A stretch of DNA of 64,000 bases, taken from assembly GCF_900103735.1 (NCBI RefSeq), contig NZ_FMXE01000021.1:24971-88970 (forward strand). The letters are read 5' to 3'. The position numbers and the translations under genes are program-made. This document shows, one piece after another, positions 61,210-64,000 of the stretch. Source of the stretch: Algoriphagus alkaliphilus. GTDB lineage: Bacteria > Bacteroidota > Bacteroidia > Cytophagales > Cyclobacteriaceae. The stretch's first letter is position 1; each line of letters starts with the position of its first letter. The notes under the pieces were generated by a model that worked only from the letters and a program-made list of their open reading frames with translations, was not told the origin of the DNA and searched no databases.

Positions 61210-61738
61210 ATGGATGGCTATTGTCCTTCTGGGGCTTTTTTTTGTTTCAAATCACAGTTTTGGACAGCGGGAAATTTCCGGTGATTCCGTTTCATTCAAG
61301 GACCGCCTATATTTTGGGGGCAATATGGGCTTTCAGCTCGGAACAATCACTTTGATTGATGTATCTCCTCTAATGGGAGTCATGGTCACACCCAAACTAT
61401 CCGGAGGCCTAGGTGGTACCATTCAATATTATGATGACAAGCGTTTTCAGGGTGCACAGAGCGCTTCTTATGGAGGCCGGGTATTTGGGAGGTACAACAT
61501 TCTGCCAAATATATTTACTCATTTAGAGTATGAATCCATCAACTGGGAGCGATATGATGTTCGTGTCGAGAACTTTAGACGAATCTGGACCAATGCTTTT
61601 TTTGTGGGAGGGGGGTATTTTGCTCCATTTGGTCCAAGGGGTGGAGCTAACTTTACTTTTTTATACAACGTCCTTCACGATAACCAAAATTCCTACTATG
61701 CTGAACCTTATGTAATTCGGGTTGGTTTTGTCCTGTAA
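61190..61738 (+). CDS. Small outer membrane protein, function unknown
   Basis: 182 residues. The signal peptide is about 1-26, ending HSFGQ; an alternative ATG at 61214 would remove eight residues and leave a shorter signal. The rest has strand patterns with Gly/aromatic pairs (LYFGGNMGFQLGTITLIDVS; GGLGGTIQYYDDKRFQGAQS; NAFFVGGGYFAPFGPRGGAN) and ends PYVIRVGFVL, consistent with an outer-membrane barrel. The chosen start lies inside ftsB by 20 bp. No clear family name. Confidence 0.8.
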   Translation: MLLSKSKWMAIVLLGLFFVSNHSFGQREISGDSVSFKDRLYFGGNMGFQLGTITLIDVSPLMGVMVTPKLSGGLGGTIQYYDDKRFQGAQSASYGGRVFGRYNILPNIFTHLEYESINWERYDVRVENFRRIWTNAFFVGGGYFAPFGPRGGANFTFLYNVLHDNQNSYYAEPYVIRVGFVL

Positions 61739-61759
61739 CAATTCCACCTTTAACTTCCT

Positions 61760-62608
61760 ATGGAATCTTTTATAAAAAAAATACATAAGTCTCATCAGGA
61801 ATGTTCTGATTGCCCTTCTCCAAAGCTTATCCAACAGTATTTTGAGGATTTATTAGGGTTACTTTTCCCAGAATATTCCGTCCAAAAAATCCGTGAAGAG
61901 GAAGATGTAAAATCTAGGTTGGAAAATCTTCAAGCTCAGCTTTCCAATATCTTAACCCGAAATATCCACCTCCATTCTGGTGATGGAGAAAAACTCGCCA
62001 AGCGGTTTATTGTCGATTTAGAAAAGGTTTTTGATTGGATAAATCAAGATGTGGATGCCATGTTCGCAGGAGATCCCGCTGCTAAATCACGCACAGAGAT
62101 TCTCAGAAGTTATCCTGGTTTCTATGCGATTGCAGCCTATCGAATTGCCCACCTTTTACTTCAGTTGGGTATTAAATTAATACCAAGAATGATCACTGAA
62201 TTTGCACATAGTCGAACGGGAATTGATATCCACCCAGGGGCTACCATCGGGCAATACTTTTGCATTGATCATGGTACAGGGGTGGTAATCGGAGAGACAA
62301 CTGTGATCGGGAATCATGTAAAAATCTACCAAGGCGTGACGCTTGGAGCACTCAGTGTGGAAAAAGCTGATGCAGACATCAAACGTCACCCCACCATCGA
62401 GGATAATGTGGTCATTTATGCCGGTGCTACCATCCTCGGCGGTAAAACAACGATTGGCAAAAGTAGTATCATCGGAGGCAATGTATGGTTGACCAAGTCT
62501 GTACTTCCCGGGTCGAAGGTCTATTACCAAACCCAAATGCATCACGAGGAAGGTACAGTGACTGACGTATATGTCTTCAAAAATGACATAGACGAATTAA
62601 GTCACTAG
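61760..62608 (+). CDS. cysE: Serine O-acetyltransferase (EpsC/CysE type)
   Basis: 282 residues. Transfers acetyl from acetyl-CoA to L-serine to give O-acetylserine. The N-terminal helical region (about 1-120) precedes SRTGIDIHPGATIGQYFCID, HGTGVVIGETTVIGNHVKIY, and left-handed hexapeptide repeats (DNVVIYAGATILGGKTTIGK, SSIIGGNVWLTKSVLPGSKV). Catalytic His in DHGTG. The length fits EpsC of Bacteroidota. Immediately precedes cysM, supplying its substrate. Confidence 0.96.
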   Translation: MESFIKKIHKSHQECSDCPSPKLIQQYFEDLLGLLFPEYSVQKIREEEDVKSRLENLQAQLSNILTRNIHLHSGDGEKLAKRFIVDLEKVFDWINQDVDAMFAGDPAAKSRTEILRSYPGFYAIAAYRIAHLLLQLGIKLIPRMITEFAHSRTGIDIHPGATIGQYFCIDHGTGVVIGETTVIGNHVKIYQGVTLGALSVEKADADIKRHPTIEDNVVIYAGATILGGKTTIGKSSIIGGNVWLTKSVLPGSKVYYQTQMHHEEGTVTDVYVFKNDIDELSH

Positions 62609-62693
62609 GGATTTGTTCTCATTTCATAAAAGTTAATCATTCCAGTATTTCCTTTTGAATTAGGCATTGTGTCAAAAATCATCGAAAAAAAAC

Positions 62694-63572
62694 ATGAAAC
62701 TCTTTGAACTGATCGGGAATACGCCTTTGGTGGAATTGGAAGTTATTCCTACTAATCGGAGGGCAAAGATTTTTTGTAAAATGGAAGGACAAAATCCCGG
62801 TGGAAGTGTCAAGGATCGTGCTGCATATAATATGATTCGATCGGCTTTGGATCGCGGAGAAATCAAAAAAGGAGATAAACTGGTCGAAGCCACAAGTGGA
62901 AACACCGGAATTGCTTTGGCGATGGTGGCTAAAGTCTTGGGACTGGATATGACCCTAATCATGCCGGATAACTCCACCAAAGAGCGGGTGCTTTCCATGG
63001 AAGCCTATGGGGCAAAGGTTATTTTGACCCCAGCCGCAAAGACGATTGAATATTCCCGGGTTTTAGCAGAAACGATGCGGGATGAGAAAGGATATTTTAT
63101 GCTCAATCAGTTTGGGAATCCGGACAATTACCTGGCTCACTATAAGACCACCGGTCCCGAAATCTGGAAAGATACAGCCGGGAGGGTGACCCATTTTGTC
63201 TCAGCAATGGGTACAACTGGAACGATTATGGGAGTTTCCCGATACCTGAAAGAGGTTAATCCGGCCATACAAATTGTCGGTACTCAACCTACTGACGGTT
63301 CCAGTATTCCCGGAATCCGACGCTGGTCCCCAGAGTTTTTGCCAGAAATATTTGAGCCAGTCCGTGTGGACCGAGTGATTGACGTCAGTCAGCAGCAAGC
63401 TACTGAGATGACCCGGAGAATGGCCAAGGAAGAAGGAATCCTAGCCGGAATGAGTAGCGGAGGAGCCTTGCATGCCGCAATCGAATTATCCAAAGAACTG
63501 GAAGAAGGGCTGATTGTCTGCATCACCTGCGACCGGGGAGACAGATATCTCAGCTCGGATTTGTTTGGGTGA
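62694..63572 (+). CDS. cysM: Cysteine synthase (CysM-type O-acetylserine sulfhydrylase)
   Basis: 292 residues from the ATG at 62694; a reading from the TTG at 62667 adds nine unlike residues. PLP enzyme of the beta-substituting family: Lys40 (NPGGSVKDR) is the Schiff-base lysine; the SGNTG loop is at 68-72; the phosphate cup is SAMGTTGTIMG; GMSSGGALHAAIE is near the C-terminus. The PGIRRWSPEFLP segment and short C-terminus favour the CysM group over CysK. Makes cysteine from O-acetylserine and sulfide (or thiosulfate). Confidence 0.95.
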   Translation: MKLFELIGNTPLVELEVIPTNRRAKIFCKMEGQNPGGSVKDRAAYNMIRSALDRGEIKKGDKLVEATSGNTGIALAMVAKVLGLDMTLIMPDNSTKERVLSMEAYGAKVILTPAAKTIEYSRVLAETMRDEKGYFMLNQFGNPDNYLAHYKTTGPEIWKDTAGRVTHFVSAMGTTGTIMGVSRYLKEVNPAIQIVGTQPTDGSSIPGIRRWSPEFLPEIFEPVRVDRVIDVSQQQATEMTRRMAKEEGILAGMSSGGALHAAIELSKELEEGLIVCITCDRGDRYLSSDLFG

Positions 63573-63696
63573 TGAGCGATTGAAAAATTGGAAAATTTTA
63601 AGATTGGAAAATTGAGTTGACTACAGTTGAAAGATATAATCCTCATGATTTGCCTTCAGCTTTAGCAAGGAATTAAGTTAAAATTTTAAAGAAAAG

Positions 63697-63715
63697 TGCC
63701 GTAGGCATGAGCGAT
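63697..63715. repeat. Repeat unit A, copy 1 (TGCCGTAGGCATGAGCGAT)
   Basis: Contains the imperfect palindrome TGCCGTAGGCA. Matches copy 2 at 17 of 19 positions. Confidence 0.7.
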
Positions 63716-63722
63716 CATCTAG

Positions 63723-63742
63723 CCAGCCAATTCATTGGCTGG
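63723..63742. repeat. Palindrome CCAGCCAAT/ATTGGCTGG
   Basis: A perfect 9-bp inverted repeat with 2 central bases; a cruciform or hairpin former between the two copies of unit A. Confidence 0.65.
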
Positions 63743-63769
63743 ATACGAGGGTATAATAGTTTTTTAAAA

Positions 63770-63788
63770 TGCCGTAGGCATGGACGAT
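63770..63788. repeat. Repeat unit A, copy 2 (TGCCGTAGGCATGGACGAT)
   Basis: Direct copy of the unit at 63697, offset by 73 bases, with two substitutions. Confidence 0.7.
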
Positions 63789-63820
63789 TTTAAATGAAAA
63801 TGTGAAATCCAAAAATAGTT

Positions 63821-63838
63821 CGACATCCTTCGGGGTCG
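63821..63838. repeat. REP-like palindrome CGACATCCTTCGGGGTCG
   Basis: Imperfect stem around a TTCG loop, with arms CGAC..CC and GG..GTCG. A decayed-looking relative occurs at 63897-63912 (GACCCCATTCGGG). Confidence 0.5.
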
Positions 63839-63863
63839 CCAAATCTTTAGATTATCGTCATAT

Positions 63864-63882
63864 CCACGGGTTTCACCCGAGG
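63864..63882. repeat. REP-like palindrome CCACGGG-TTTCA-CCCGAGG
   Basis: Seven-base arms with one mismatch and a 5-base loop. The GC-rich arm and short loop are typical of REP elements. Confidence 0.55.
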
Positions 63883-64000
63883 CTATTCAAAGGTTTGACC
63901 CCATTCGGGCATTGGCGTTAACTTAAGGCTTATACCCCTATTAGAGAGATAGTTCCTCTCTTATTTTTTAGCCTTCTTCTTCAGAAATGATTCTTTTTTA

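Larger units (their letters stand above)
63573..64000. other. Gene-free right end with a cluster of short repeats (REP-like)
   Basis: 428 bases, no convincing ORF. Begins with a short direct repeat (GATTGGAAAATT-like units at 63588-63615). Between 63697 and 63912 lie two copies of a TGCCGTAGGCATG unit and four small palindromes, listed separately. A weak hairpin AGAGAG/CTCTCT (63943-63961) followed by TATTTTTT may be a terminator. Confidence 0.6.

Overview
The window comes from a Bacteroidota chromosome, most likely a Cytophagales/Cyclobacteriaceae member related to Algoriphagus. That placement is inferred from gene content and style: a SusC/SusD pair, ASPIC/UnbV FG-GAP lipoproteins, a type IX secretion (T9SS) sorting domain, a DUF5686 protein, and promoters of the Bacteroidota form TTG-N19..22-TAnnTTTG. 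Genes rarely show a Shine-Dalgarno sequence and many are joined by short stop/start overlaps.

Layout. (1) 1-13758, minus strand: a SusC/SusD outer-membrane uptake pair followed by three large paralogous FG-GAP/ASPIC-UnbV surface lipoproteins and one small uncharacterised lipoprotein. The last paralogue runs off the left edge. A perfect 20-bp LacI-type palindrome lies upstream of susC, and a strong terminator hairpin separates susD from the first FG-GAP gene. (2) 14274-22658: a DUF5686/carboxypeptidase-regulatory outer-membrane protein, pyrH-frr, an SDR oxidoreductase whose last ~25 codons appear frameshifted, a biotin carrier protein and an M1 aminopeptidase lipoprotein. (3) 22733-35922: tRNA-Tyr, -Gly, -Thr, tuf, tRNA-Trp, secE-nusG-rplKAJL-rpoBC. 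(4) 35937-40346: a DUF3467 gene and then an accessory patch between the rpoBC and str operons. It holds a HigBA-type toxin-antitoxin pair whose toxin lacks a normal start codon, an outer-membrane beta-barrel protein, a T9SS cargo protein and a probable META-like gene remnant. (5) 40347-58361: rpsL-rpsG-fusA-rpsJ, then the long S10/spc/alpha cluster from rplC to rplQ, including secY, map, infA, rpmJ and rpoA. rpmD and rpmJ are present but very short. (6) 58398-63572: carA, eno, a FtsB/DivIC-like gene, a small outer-membrane protein, cysE and cysM. The last ~430 bases carry no gene but hold a cluster of short palindromic repeats (REP-like).

How it works together. The centre is core information-processing machinery: translation factors, RNA polymerase, ribosomal proteins and Sec translocase. 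It is divided by clear terminators and by family-specific promoters. The left end is an outer-membrane nutrient-acquisition locus with surface lipoproteins instead of visible hydrolases. CysE and CysM at the right end carry out the two-step synthesis of cysteine from serine. I see no CRISPR array, prophage, rRNA operon or complete insertion sequence. The features most worth following up are the FG-GAP lipoprotein trio with its putative LacI operator and attenuator, the start-less HigB toxin, the SDR frameshift and the REP-like cluster.
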